The notes beneath the pieces are model-generated. The model ran no database searches, was not told where the DNA came from, and saw only the letters and a program-made list of their open reading frames with translations. Shown here piece by piece: positions 32,556 to 39,912 of a stretch of DNA of 39,912 nt; position 1 is the stretch's first letter; each line of letters opens with the position of its first letter. Both the position numbers and the translations under genes were made by a program. This DNA is from an uncultured Rhodospirillales bacterium (GTDB lineage Bacteria > Pseudomonadota > Alphaproteobacteria > Acetobacterales > Acetobacteraceae), in the NCBI GenBank assembly GCA_903893975.1, contig CAITOL010000117.1:1-39912 (forward strand), written 5' to 3'.

Positions 32556-33461
32556 ATGTTGGGCCGTTTCCTCGACAGCGACGTGTTCTATAGCTTTCGT
32601 CGCAATCCATTGGCGGTTGGCTCCGCCATCATCTTGGTTTGCGTTTTGATCGGCTCGGTGTTTTCGCCCTGGTTGGCACCGACCAATCCGTTCGATCTTG
32701 CCAGCCTCAACGTGATGGACAGCTTCAACCCGCCCGCCTTCATGCCGGATGGCGCCCGGGCAAACCTGCTGGGAACCGACGAACAGGGCCGCGACGTCTT
32801 ATCCAGCATCATGTATGGCACCCGGGTGAGCTTGTTTGTCGGCGTGCTGGCGGTGGCATTCGCGATCACGCTCGGCGTAACCGTGGGTCTGGTGGCTGGC
32901 TATCTCGGCGGTTTCGTCGAGTCGATGCTGATGCGGATCACCGATGTGCAACTATCCTTCCCGTCGATCCTGATCGCCCTGCTGGTGGACGGGATCGCCC
33001 GGGCCGTGCTGCCGCGTGAATTACATAATTCGCTGGAGTTGTATGTTCTGATCTTTGCCATCGGCATTTCTGGCTGGCCGCAATTTGCCCGCACCGTGCG
33101 CGGCTCCACCATGGTGGAGCGTAACAAGGAATATGTGATGGCAGCCCGGGTGATTGGTATTGGGTCCGCCCGGATCATGTTCAGCCATATCCTGCCCAAC
33201 GTGCTCGGCCCGGTGCTGGTCATCGCCACCCTGTCGCTTGGTCAGGCAATTCTGGCCGAAGCCACGCTGTCGTTTCTGGGTGTCGGGCTGCCGCCGACTG
33301 AACCCTCGCTAGGGACCTTGATCCGCATCGGGCAGAATTTTCTGCTATCCGGTGAATGGTGGGTGACCATCTTTCCTGGCATCGCGCTCGCGCTGATGGT
33401 GTTGGCGATCAACTTGCTGGGCGACTGGCTGCGCGACGCTCTGAACCCGAGGTTGCGCTAA
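32556..33461 (+). CDS. ABC transporter permease, DppC/OppC type
   Basis: 301 residues. It begins with the cytoplasmic N-terminus and helix (FRRNPLAVGSAIILVCVLIGSVFSPWLAP), then the family segment LLGTDEQGRDVLSSIMYGTRVSLFVG and the EAA loop (KEYVMAARVIGIGSARIMFSHILPN). It pairs with the DppB-type permease, whose stop is one base upstream. Its own stop overlaps the next ATG by one base (TAATG). Confidence 0.92.
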   Translation: MLGRFLDSDVFYSFRRNPLAVGSAIILVCVLIGSVFSPWLAPTNPFDLASLNVMDSFNPPAFMPDGARANLLGTDEQGRDVLSSIMYGTRVSLFVGVLAVAFAITLGVTVGLVAGYLGGFVESMLMRITDVQLSFPSILIALLVDGIARAVLPRELHNSLELYVLIFAIGISGWPQFARTVRGSTMVERNKEYVMAARVIGIGSARIMFSHILPNVLGPVLVIATLSLGQAILAEATLSFLGVGLPPTEPSLGTLIRIGQNFLLSGEWWVTIFPGIALALMVLAINLLGDWLRDALNPRLR

Positions 33462-34435
33462 TGGCATTGCTCGACGTTGTCGATCTGGTGGTCGAATTTC
33501 CAACCCGCCGCGGCGTGCTGCGGGCGCTGGACGGGGTGTCGCTGGCAATCGAACCCGGTGAGGTGCTGGGCGTGGTGGGCGAAAGCGGGGCCGGCAAGTC
33601 GCTGACCGGGGCGGCGATCATCGGCCTGCTGGAGCCGCCGGGCAGGGTAGCCGGCGGGCAGATCCTGCTGAACGGCGAGCGGATCGATACCAAAACCCAG
33701 GAGCAGATGCGCCCGCTGCGCGGCAAGCAAATCGGCGCGATTTTCCAGGACCCGCTGACGACCTTGAACCCGCTATATTCCATCGGCCGCCAGCTGGTGG
33801 AAACCATGCAGACGCATATGAAACTGTCGGACCGCGATGCACGCGCCCGGGCGATCAAATGGCTGGAGGAAGTCGGTATTCCCGCCGCTGCGCAGCGCAT
33901 TGACGCCTATCCGCATCAGTTTTCCGGCGGCATGCGTCAGCGCGTGGTGATTGCACTGGCGTTGTGCGCTGAGCCCAAACTGGTCATCGCCGATGAACCA
34001 ACCACCGCGCTCGACGTGTCGATTCAGGCGCAGATCATCACCCTGCTGAAGCGGATTACCCGTGAACATGGCACCTCGGTGATGCTGATCACCCACGACA
34101 TGGGGGTCATCGCCGAAACCGCCGATCGGGTGGCGGTGATGTATGCCGGGCGGGTGGCCGAAATCGGCCCGGTGGCCGAGGTGGTGAAGCACCCCGCCCA
34201 TCCCTATACGGAAGGGTTGATGGGCAGCATTCCCAGCCTGACACATCGGGTGGACCGCCTGCGCCAGATCGATGGCTCCATGCCACGGCTGACCGCCATC
34301 CCGACTGGGTGTGCCTTCAACCCCCGCTGCGACAAAGTTTTCGATCGCTGTCGCAGGCACCGGCCCGGCCTGGTGCCATCGGGGAAAACCCAGGCCGCCT
34401 GCTGGCTCTATGCGACGGAGGCGGCCAATGGCTGA
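33461..34435 (+). CDS. ABC transporter ATP-binding protein, DppD/OppD type
   Basis: 324 residues. Walker [10 protein letters not shown] (near residue 40), ABC signature FSGGMRQRV, Walker [13 protein letters not shown] and the switch histidine in LITHDMGV are all present. The C-terminal cysteine-rich tail ([14 protein letters not shown]) of oligopeptide ATPases, an iron-sulfur or metal site, is seen. The last eight bases overlap the second ATPase gene. Confidence 0.94.
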   Translation: MALLDVVDLVVEFPTRRGVLRALDGVSLAIEPGEVLGVVGESGAGKSLTGAAIIGLLEPPGRVAGGQILLNGERIDTKTQEQMRPLRGKQIGAIFQDPLTTLNPLYSIGRQLVETMQTHMKLSDRDARARAIKWLEEVGIPAAAQRIDAYPHQFSGGMRQRVVIALALCAEPKLVIADEPTTALDVSIQAQIITLLKRITREHGTSVMLITHDMGVIAETADRVAVMYAGRVAEIGPVAEVVKHPAHPYTEGLMGSIPSLTHRVDRLRQIDGSMPRLTAIPTGCAFNPRCDKVFDRCRRHRPGLVPSGKTQAACWLYATEAANG

Positions 34436-35423
34436 GGATATCGTTTTACTCGCGGACCAGGTCAGTCGCTATTTCGACGTGTCCCGACCGTGGCTGCAAC
34501 GCACTCTCGCGCGTGAGCCGAAACAGGTGCTCCGCGCCGTCGATGGCGTTTCCTTTCGTGTTGCACGCGGTAGCACGCTGTCGCTGGTGGGTGAAAGCGG
34601 GTGTGGCAAGTCCACCGTGGCACGCCTGGCCGTCGGCCTTTATACGCCCTCTGGCGGTGAGATCCGCTTTGAAGGCGAGGCGATTTCTGCCGCTCGGGCG
34701 CAGCCAGATCTGCGCCGGCGGATGAATATGATCTTCCAGGACCCTTATGCCTCGCTCAACCCACGCTGGCGGGTGCGCGATATTGTCGCCGAACCGATCC
34801 GCGCCTTTAAGTTGCTGTCCTCCACTGCCGATATCAATGCCCGCGTCGGTGCATTGCTGACCCAAGTGGGCCTGGCCGCAGCAGACGGCGAAAAGTTCCC
34901 GCATGAGTTTTCCGGTGGCCAGCGGCAACGGATTTCCATTGCGCGCGCACTCTCGAGCGAGCCGGAATTTCTGGTTTGCGACGAGCCGACCAGCGCGCTC
35001 GACGTTTCCGTGCAAGCGCAAATCCTCAACCTGATGAAGGATCTGCAACAGCGGTTGGGGCTGACTTACCTGTTCATCAGCCACAATCTGTCCGTTGTGC
35101 GCCATATGTCCGATCGGCTCGGGGTGATGTATCTCGGTCGCATTGTTGAGATCGGGCCAGCGGCAGAAATTTTCGCCAACCCCCGCCACCCGTATACCAA
35201 GCTGCTGCTCGATGCGATTCCCGACCTCGATATGGTCGGCCGGTCCCGCACGCCGGTGGGCGGTGAAGTCCCCTCCCCTATCAACCCGCCGCCTGGTTGC
35301 CCGTTCCATCCGCGCTGTCCGCTGGCCAATGCGCGGTGCAAAACCGAAAAGCCACAAGTGCTGCACCTCGGCACCGTGGAAATCGCCTGCCACGCGGCGG
35401 AGGAAGGGCGGACCACCGCCTGA
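34428..35423 (+). CDS. ABC transporter ATP-binding protein, DppF/OppF type
   Basis: 331 residues. Walker [10 protein letters not shown] (near residue 56), signature FSGGQRQRI, Walker [12 protein letters not shown] and FISHNLSVV. The C-terminal cysteine motif [14 protein letters not shown] is present. It works as a heterodimer with the preceding ATPase. Fourteen bases after the stop comes the next gene of the run. Confidence 0.94.
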   Translation: MAEDIVLLADQVSRYFDVSRPWLQRTLAREPKQVLRAVDGVSFRVARGSTLSLVGESGCGKSTVARLAVGLYTPSGGEIRFEGEAISAARAQPDLRRRMNMIFQDPYASLNPRWRVRDIVAEPIRAFKLLSSTADINARVGALLTQVGLAAADGEKFPHEFSGGQRQRISIARALSSEPEFLVCDEPTSALDVSVQAQILNLMKDLQQRLGLTYLFISHNLSVVRHMSDRLGVMYLGRIVEIGPAAEIFANPRHPYTKLLLDAIPDLDMVGRSRTPVGGEVPSPINPPPGCPFHPRCPLANARCKTEKPQVLHLGTVEIACHAAEEGRTTA

Positions 35424-35436
35424 ACGGGAGCAGGCG

Positions 35437-35787
35437 TTGGACATTTATCACATCTATTGCGACTTAAAGCCTGGGGTATCCGACCTCGCCTTCGTGGATC
35501 GCCTGCACGCGTATTTTGGGCATCTGCGTGGCAACGGTCTGATTGAAGCTGCGCGCGTGACCCGGGCCAAACTCGGCTTCGGGCTGAAGGGCATGGGGGA
35601 CTGGCACATCATGCTCGAGGTGAAGAACCTTGCCCAACTGGAGGCCGCGTTCCAGCAAGTGGCAAGCCGGCGCGACCCGGTCGAAGGCCTGCATTTCGAT
35701 GTGAACAGCCTGGTCGCCAATCCCACTTTCGCGCTTACCCGCGATTTTCCCGATCCGGTTCGCCACCGTGGCGACGAGAAATTTTGA
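35437..35787 (+). CDS. Small conserved protein, DUF6614-like
   Basis: 116 residues from a TTG at 35437, preceded by GGGAG with six-base spacing; no earlier ATG fits. The sequence starts MDIYHIYCDLKPGVSDL and ends FALTRDFPDPVRHRGDEKF; I recall this pattern for the DUF6614 family, without an assigned function and without absolute certainty. The size and alternating strands suggest a ferredoxin-like, dimeric alpha-beta-barrel fold. The TGATG junction at 35785-35789 couples it to the Hsp70-like gene. Confidence 0.7.
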   Translation: MDIYHIYCDLKPGVSDLAFVDRLHAYFGHLRGNGLIEAARVTRAKLGFGLKGMGDWHIMLEVKNLAQLEAAFQQVASRRDPVEGLHFDVNSLVANPTFALTRDFPDPVRHRGDEKF

Positions 35788-37061
35788 TGCGTGCCAGCGT
35801 CGGGATCGATTTTGGCACGACCAATTCGGTGGTCTCCGTGCTGCATGCAGACGGACGGGCAAAAACCCTGTGCTTTGGGCCAGAAGCGCTGGATACGTTT
35901 CGCTCGGTACTGTGCTTCTCCGCCGAGGACACGCGTTCCGGCCACAAATTGCACCACCATGCCGGCCCGGCAGCGATTGAAGCCTATCTGGAAGACCCGC
36001 TCGACAGCCGGCTGATCATGTCGATGAAGACCTATCTGGCGCAGCGTAGCTTTACCGAAACGCGCATTTTCGGCCGCCGCTTTACCCTCGAAGACCTGAT
36101 CGCCACGTTCCTGCGCGCTTTGCTCGCCGCTGCCGGAAGCCTGCCGCAAGATGCGCGCATCGTCGTTGGCCGGCCTGTAAGGTTCGCCGGTGGCAACCCC
36201 GACGATGCACTCGGTGCCAGCCGCCTGACCGCCGCCTTCGCCCTCGCCGGACTGCCGCAAGTTGAACACGCGTTAGAGCCCGAGGGCGCCGGCTACCGGT
36301 TCGCCCGCGGCCTGACCCGCCCGGCCAATGTGCTGATTGGCGATTTCGGCGGCGGCACCAGCGATTTTTCCGTCTTGCGGTTCGACCCAACAACCGGCGG
36401 CGTCGCGGCGCTGGCCAATACCGGCATCGGCATTGCTGGAGATGTGTTCGATTACCGCATCATCGATGCGGTGATTTCGCCACGCCTCGGCAAGGGTGAC
36501 ACCTATGTCGTGCCGGGTATGGGCAGCGGCACAGCTTTGCCAGTGCCACCCGAGTATTTTTCCGCATTCGCCCGCTGGCATTTGCTGTCGTTGATGCGGG
36601 CGCCCAAAACCTTGCGCTCCATCCGCGAGGTCGCGGCCCAGTCCGCACACCCGGAACGGCTCGGCGGCTTGCTGACGGTGATTGAGGAGGAACTGGGCTA
36701 CCAACTCTACCGGGTGGTCTCTGGCGTTAAGGCGACGCTGTCCCACGCCGACGAAGCAGTGCTGCGCTTCGTCCATGGCAAAATCGCCATCGAGCAGGTG
36801 GTCACCCGGGCAGCATTCGAAAGCTGGATCGCACCGGATCTGGCGCAGCTCGCCACTACCGTCGATGCCGCACTCAACCAGGCCCATATCGGCGTCGAGG
36901 ATATCGATCACGTGTTCCTGACCGGCGGGACGTCTTTCGTACCCGCGGTGCGCCGTATCTTTACCGACCGGTTTGGTGCGGCAAAGGTCGAGGCGGGGGG
37001 CGAGTTCGTCTCGGTCGCCGAGGGCCTGGCCTTAATCGGGCGCGACCGGCTGGCGGCATGA
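35787..37061 (+). CDS. Hsp70-like protein (YegD type, ATPase domain only)
   Basis: 424 residues. Actin/Hsp70 phosphate loops: SVGIDFGTTNSVVS (residues 4-17), LIGDFGGGTSDFSVL (near residue 182) and FLTGGTSFVPAVRRIF (near residue 378). The substrate-binding beta-sandwich and lid of DnaK are not present. YegD-type proteins share this architecture and have no settled role. The ATG at 35787 is used; the upstream TTG 35784 is out of any ribosome site. It overlaps its upstream and downstream genes, by one and four bases. Confidence 0.9.
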   Translation: MRASVGIDFGTTNSVVSVLHADGRAKTLCFGPEALDTFRSVLCFSAEDTRSGHKLHHHAGPAAIEAYLEDPLDSRLIMSMKTYLAQRSFTETRIFGRRFTLEDLIATFLRALLAAAGSLPQDARIVVGRPVRFAGGNPDDALGASRLTAAFALAGLPQVEHALEPEGAGYRFARGLTRPANVLIGDFGGGTSDFSVLRFDPTTGGVAALANTGIGIAGDVFDYRIIDAVISPRLGKGDTYVVPGMGSGTALPVPPEYFSAFARWHLLSLMRAPKTLRSIREVAAQSAHPERLGGLLTVIEEELGYQLYRVVSGVKATLSHADEAVLRFVHGKIAIEQVVTRAAFESWIAPDLAQLATTVDAALNQAHIGVEDIDHVFLTGGTSFVPAVRRIFTDRFGAAKVEAGGEFVSVAEGLALIGRDRLAA

Positions 37062-37435
37062 CGGCGATCAAGTCCGCCCGCGGTGCACGCGCCCATCGGA
37101 GCGGGCTCGACGCCGAGGACCTTGCATGCACGGCGCTGAGGCAATCCGGTTGGACCATTCTCGCTCGCCGTTTGCGCACCGAAGTCGGGGAAATCGACGT
37201 GGTCGCCGATTTGGCTGGGCTGCTGGCGATTATCGAAGTCAAGCAGCGGCCAACCCTCGCAGATGCGGCGTATGCCGTCTCCAAACGCCAGCAGGTCCGG
37301 CTGATGGCCGCAGCCGAGGCCGTTCTAGCGGCGCACCCGGACTGGGGCACCGCTGGCGTTCGCTTCGACGTGATCCTGGTTGATTCAGCCGGGACCGTTA
37401 GGCGCATCACGGACGCCTTTCGGCCCGAAATTTGA
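37058..37435 (+). CDS. yraN: YraN/UPF0102 family nuclease-fold protein
   Basis: 125 residues. The restriction-endonuclease-like core is visible as GLDAEDLACTALRQSGW, then RRLRTEVGEIDVVADL, and the EVKQR motif of the active site (GLLAIIEVKQRPT). The YraN family is linked with DNA and Holliday-junction processing but poorly characterised. It overlaps the Hsp70-like gene by four bases (ATGA) and ends the 31574-37435 unit. This association with a peptide transporter is unusual. Confidence 0.9.
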   Translation: MTAIKSARGARAHRSGLDAEDLACTALRQSGWTILARRLRTEVGEIDVVADLAGLLAIIEVKQRPTLADAAYAVSKRQQVRLMAAAEAVLAAHPDWGTAGVRFDVILVDSAGTVRRITDAFRPEI

Positions 37436-37509
37436 GCGCGCGATTGATCTAGCGCATAGCGTCGCAGATGCCCCATTGTAAAACTGCCGTTTGAATCTGG
37501 AGTTCCTTT

Positions 37510-37902
37510 ATGCGTTTGGTGCTTGCCGTTCTCCTGGTTGCCGCCCCGGCTTGGGCACAAACCTCCCCGCCCCCGCAAAACCTGGGGACGGTGCCGATTG
37601 CCCCGGCTTTGCCCGCGCCAACCGTGGATGATGACAGTTCCCCGCTGGTGTTCTTGCTCAGCGCCCGGCAGGCCGTCGTTGACGGCAAGCTCGGTGTGGC
37701 GCAGGAGGCGCTGGAGCGCGCGGAGAGCCGGGCTTTGGTGCGGTCGGTCAAGCCATCGCGCGCCGGTATCCCAAGCGACCAAGGGATCGTCGCCGACATT
37801 GCCGCCGCCCGTCACGCCCTCGCCGCCGGCGATCGCACCACCGCGCTCGACAAGATCAGCGCTGCTCTGGCCAACAAAGATGCCGACGCGGCACCCGAAT
37901 AG
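37510..37902 (+). CDS. Small secreted protein, function unknown
   Basis: 130 residues. A signal peptide is clear (MRLVLAVLLVAAPAWAQ, cleaved after residue 16), then a proline-rich linker, followed by two helical segments, LLSARQAVVDGKLGVAQEALERAESR and ADIAAARHALAAGDRTTALDKI, which look like a TPR-like helical hairpin pair. A GGAG at 37499 precedes the ATG. No partner is identifiable; it is 75 bases downstream of yraN. Confidence 0.7.
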   Translation: MRLVLAVLLVAAPAWAQTSPPPQNLGTVPIAPALPAPTVDDDSSPLVFLLSARQAVVDGKLGVAQEALERAESRALVRSVKPSRAGIPSDQGIVADIAAARHALAAGDRTTALDKISAALANKDADAAPE

Positions 37903-37916
37903 ACGGCCGGGCCCAT

Positions 37917-37934
37917 GGACGGGACGAGCCGTCC
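37917..37934 (+). terminator. Weak hairpin after the small secreted protein gene
   Basis: GGACGG and CCGTCC pair over a six-base loop (GACGAG), 15 bases after the stop at 37902. It has no T-tract, so it is only a weak terminator candidate. The remaining gap to 38070 has a GGAGAGG ribosome site before the next gene, and I see nothing else. Confidence 0.3.
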
Positions 37935-38070
37935 AAGGATTACGGTTTCGCCTTGCGCCAATTCTGCCATGCCCATAATCAATAATAACGCGGCGGGACC
38001 GCGGATCTCGGCAGCCTATCGCCGCCAGTCCGCGCGACGTGCCACCTGACGACGGAGAGGAAAACATCCA

Positions 38071-39711
38071 ATGCTCGGCTTGATGCAAGACCAAGAATTG
38101 ATGATCAGCGCCATCATCAAGCACGCCGCCCGCCATCACCCGACCGCCGAACTGGTGAGCAAAACCACCGAAGGCGATGTCCATCGCTATACCTATGCCG
38201 AATTCGAACGTCGGGCGCGGCGCATGGTGCGGGTCCTGCAACGCCTTGGCGTGAATGTGCAGGACCGGGTCGCCACTATGGCGTGGAACGGCTACCGGCA
38301 TATGGAACTGTATTACGCCATCTCCGGCATGCAGGCGATCACGCATACGATCAATCCACGGCTGGCGGTCGATGACGTCGCCTACATCGTGAACCATGCC
38401 GAGGATGTGCTGGTGTTTTCCGACACCACCTTCGCCCCCTTGATCGCCGCCGCCGCGCCCAAATTTCGCGCGACCGTCCGCGCCGTGGTGTTCATGTGCG
38501 ACCGCGCCCACATGCCCGATATCGCCCTGCCGGAAGGCATGGAACTGCTGTGTTACGAAGAACTGATGGACGCCGCCGACGAAGACTATGTGTGGCAGGA
38601 TTTCGATGAACGGACCGCCGCCACGCTCTGCTACACCTCAGGCACAACAGGCCGGCCGAAGGGGGTGCTGTATTCGCATCGCTCGACTTTATTGCATGCG
38701 TTTTCCGTCGGCCAGGCGGATGTGATCGGGCTACGGGCGGTCGACCGGGTATTGCCGGTAGTGCCCATGTTCCACGTCAATGCCTGGGGCATTCCCTATG
38801 GGGCACTGATGGCGGGCGCGACGTTGGTGATGCCCGGCCGCTTCCTCGACGGTGCCAGTCTGACCAAGTTGATGAACGACGAGAAGGTCACCATGTCCGC
38901 CGGCGTGCCAACGGTCTGGCTCGGCTTGTTGCAGCATCTGGAAAAATCCGGCGACCGGCTGCCCACGATGGAACGTTTGATGGTCGGCGGCTCGGCCTGC
39001 CCGCGGATGATCTATGAGGCCTTCGACGGCTACGGCGTGCGCGTCTTCCAAGGCTGGGGCATGACGGAAATGAGCCCGGTCGGCACCTACAACACCGCCA
39101 AAGCCGCCCATATCGGCATGTCCGCACAGGACGAATACACCATCCGGGTGAAGCAGGGCCGCGCATTATTCGGTATCGACATGAAGATCGTCGGCGACGA
39201 CGGCGCCGAATTGCCATGGGACGGCAAGCAATCCGGGCATTTGCTGGTGAAAGGCCCCTGGGTCACCAACGCGTATTATGGAGACGCACCAGGCAGCGCA
39301 TTGGATCAGGACGGCTGGTTCGCCACCGGCGACGTCGCGGCGCTCGACCCCGAAGGCTATCTCGAAATCACCGACCGTTCCAAGGACGTCATCAAGTCGG
39401 GCGGGGAGTGGATCAGTTCGATCCAGCTGGAAAATATCGCGGTCGGCCACCCCGATGTGGCGGAAGCGGCGATTATCGCCGCCAACCACGCAAAATGGGC
39501 CGAACGCCCGTTGCTGATCGTCGTCCCCAAAGCGGGCCATACCATCGACAAAGCCAGTGTCATGGCGATCTTCGACGGTCAGGTCGCCAGTTGGTGGAAG
39601 CCTGACGACCTTGTAGTGGTGGACGAACTGCCCCACTCCGCGACCGGCAAAATCCAGAAACTGGCGTTGCGGAACAAGTTTCGCGATTACCTGCTGACCA
39701 AGTCCGACTGA
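38071..39711 (+). CDS. Acyl-CoA synthetase (fatty acid--CoA ligase), AMP-binding family
   Basis: 546 residues. The AMP-binding signature [16 protein letters not shown] (near residue 187) and [15 protein letters not shown] (A5 region) are present, then the hinge/ATP segment [32 protein letters not shown] and the catalytic lysine in [15 protein letters not shown] near the C-terminus. It activates a carboxylic acid through an acyl-adenylate and links it to CoA. The closest kinship is to long- or medium-chain fatty acid ligases, but the acyl specificity cannot be read. GGAGAGG lies upstream of the ATG. Confidence 0.93.
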   Translation: MLGLMQDQELMISAIIKHAARHHPTAELVSKTTEGDVHRYTYAEFERRARRMVRVLQRLGVNVQDRVATMAWNGYRHMELYYAISGMQAITHTINPRLAVDDVAYIVNHAEDVLVFSDTTFAPLIAAAAPKFRATVRAVVFMCDRAHMPDIALPEGMELLCYEELMDAADEDYVWQDFDERTAATLCYTSGTTGRPKGVLYSHRSTLLHAFSVGQADVIGLRAVDRVLPVVPMFHVNAWGIPYGALMAGATLVMPGRFLDGASLTKLMNDEKVTMSAGVPTVWLGLLQHLEKSGDRLPTMERLMVGGSACPRMIYEAFDGYGVRVFQGWGMTEMSPVGTYNTAKAAHIGMSAQDEYTIRVKQGRALFGIDMKIVGDDGAELPWDGKQSGHLLVKGPWVTNAYYGDAPGSALDQDGWFATGDVAALDPEGYLEITDRSKDVIKSGGEWISSIQLENIAVGHPDVAEAAIIAANHAKWAERPLLIVVPKAGHTIDKASVMAIFDGQVASWWKPDDLVVVDELPHSATGKIQKLALRNKFRDYLLTKSD

Positions 39712-39756
39712 GCCCCTCGCCCAACCGGACAGCCGGATTTCCTTAACCGTCTGCCC

Positions 39757-39775
39757 TCGGTGGCATAGCCACCGA
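39757..39775 (+). terminator. Hairpin after the acyl-CoA synthetase gene
   Basis: TCGGTGGC and GCCACCGA form a perfect 8-bp stem with a three-base loop, 46 bases after the stop. No T-tract follows. The rest of the window to 39912 shows no gene, and probably leads to the next one outside. Confidence 0.45.
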
Positions 39776-39912
39776 AGATTGCGCAACCTGAAGTCTGGAA
39801 ATTTACGTCACGGGGAGTGAACGGTATTGGCCTTCCAAGTGATATAGGGTTGCGTTGAAGCGGCCCATTTTTCGTCGATTTCGACGAGGACGGCTGATAC
39901 GAGGCGCAGAAG

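Noticed and set aside
36961-38511. A minus-strand open frame of 516 codons
   Set aside because: It overlaps the Hsp70-like, yraN, secreted-protein and acyl-CoA synthetase genes, which all have clear motifs on the other strand; the antisense translation has no recognisable domain.
1-39912. CRISPR arrays, tRNA or rRNA genes, riboswitches, insertion sequences
   Set aside because: I looked for regularly spaced repeats, cloverleaf arms with CCA ends, and transposase motifs, and found none that could be supported by reading.

Overview
The window is about 39.9 kb of very GC-rich bacterial chromosome with densely packed, mostly plus-strand genes. Gene content and coding style suggest an alphaproteobacterium, most likely of the Acetobacteraceae type: PCu(A)C/CopC copper genes, type II citrate synthase, a ligase-associated repair cluster, a photolyase/CFA cluster, and T-rich hairpins between genes. 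The family-level assignment is an inference. I saw no rRNA, tRNA, CRISPR array, transposase or phage gene.

Region 1 (1-5.1 kb): a partial DUF169 gene diverges from a polytopic membrane protein. A copper operon follows: DUF2946-like protein, CopC, a CopD/cytochrome c fusion and the PCu(A)C copper chaperone. Region 2 (5.2-10.5 kb): a compact operon of an FAD-linked 2-hydroxyacid dehydrogenase, an APH-fold kinase, a class III PLP enzyme of the phospho-lyase branch and a thiolase-like protein. Its kinase and PLP enzyme resemble the hydroxylysine kinase / phosphohydroxylysine phospho-lyase pair. Region 3 (10.5-13.5 kb): a VapBC toxin-antitoxin module, a DUF445 membrane protein and a luciferase-like flavin oxidoreductase, ending in a strongly structured intergenic element.

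Region 4 (13.6-17.5 kb) is mostly minus strand: a small membrane protein, a PEP-CTERM protein without a visible signal peptide, an unrecognised plus-strand gene flanked by near-direct repeats, and an SPFH/NfeD/secreted hydrolase operon. Region 5 (17.6-20.9 kb) is the most unusual part. It is a ligase-associated DNA repair cluster with an intact metallo-beta-lactamase exonuclease and PdeM. The ATP-dependent DNA ligase between them has lost its entire adenylation domain and motif VI but is still a clean ORF. The DEXH helicase usually found in such clusters is absent, and an HpcH/HpaI aldolase lies in the interval.

Region 6 (21.0-27.2 kb): a translationally coupled operon of photolyase, FAD oxidoreductase, DUF1365, cyclopropane fatty acid synthase, PPP-like phosphatase and a secreted esterase. 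The first four match the photooxidative-stress gene set known from Rhodobacter. Region 7 (27.2-31.5 kb): SixA phosphatase with a CYTH/CHAD protein, a nuclease-fold protein lacking its catalytic glutamate, and citrate synthase with a strong terminator. Region 8 (31.6-39.9 kb): a peptide-type ABC transporter without its binding protein, in one transcription unit with a small conserved protein, an Hsp70-like ATPase and YraN. A small secreted protein and an acyl-CoA synthetase close the window.
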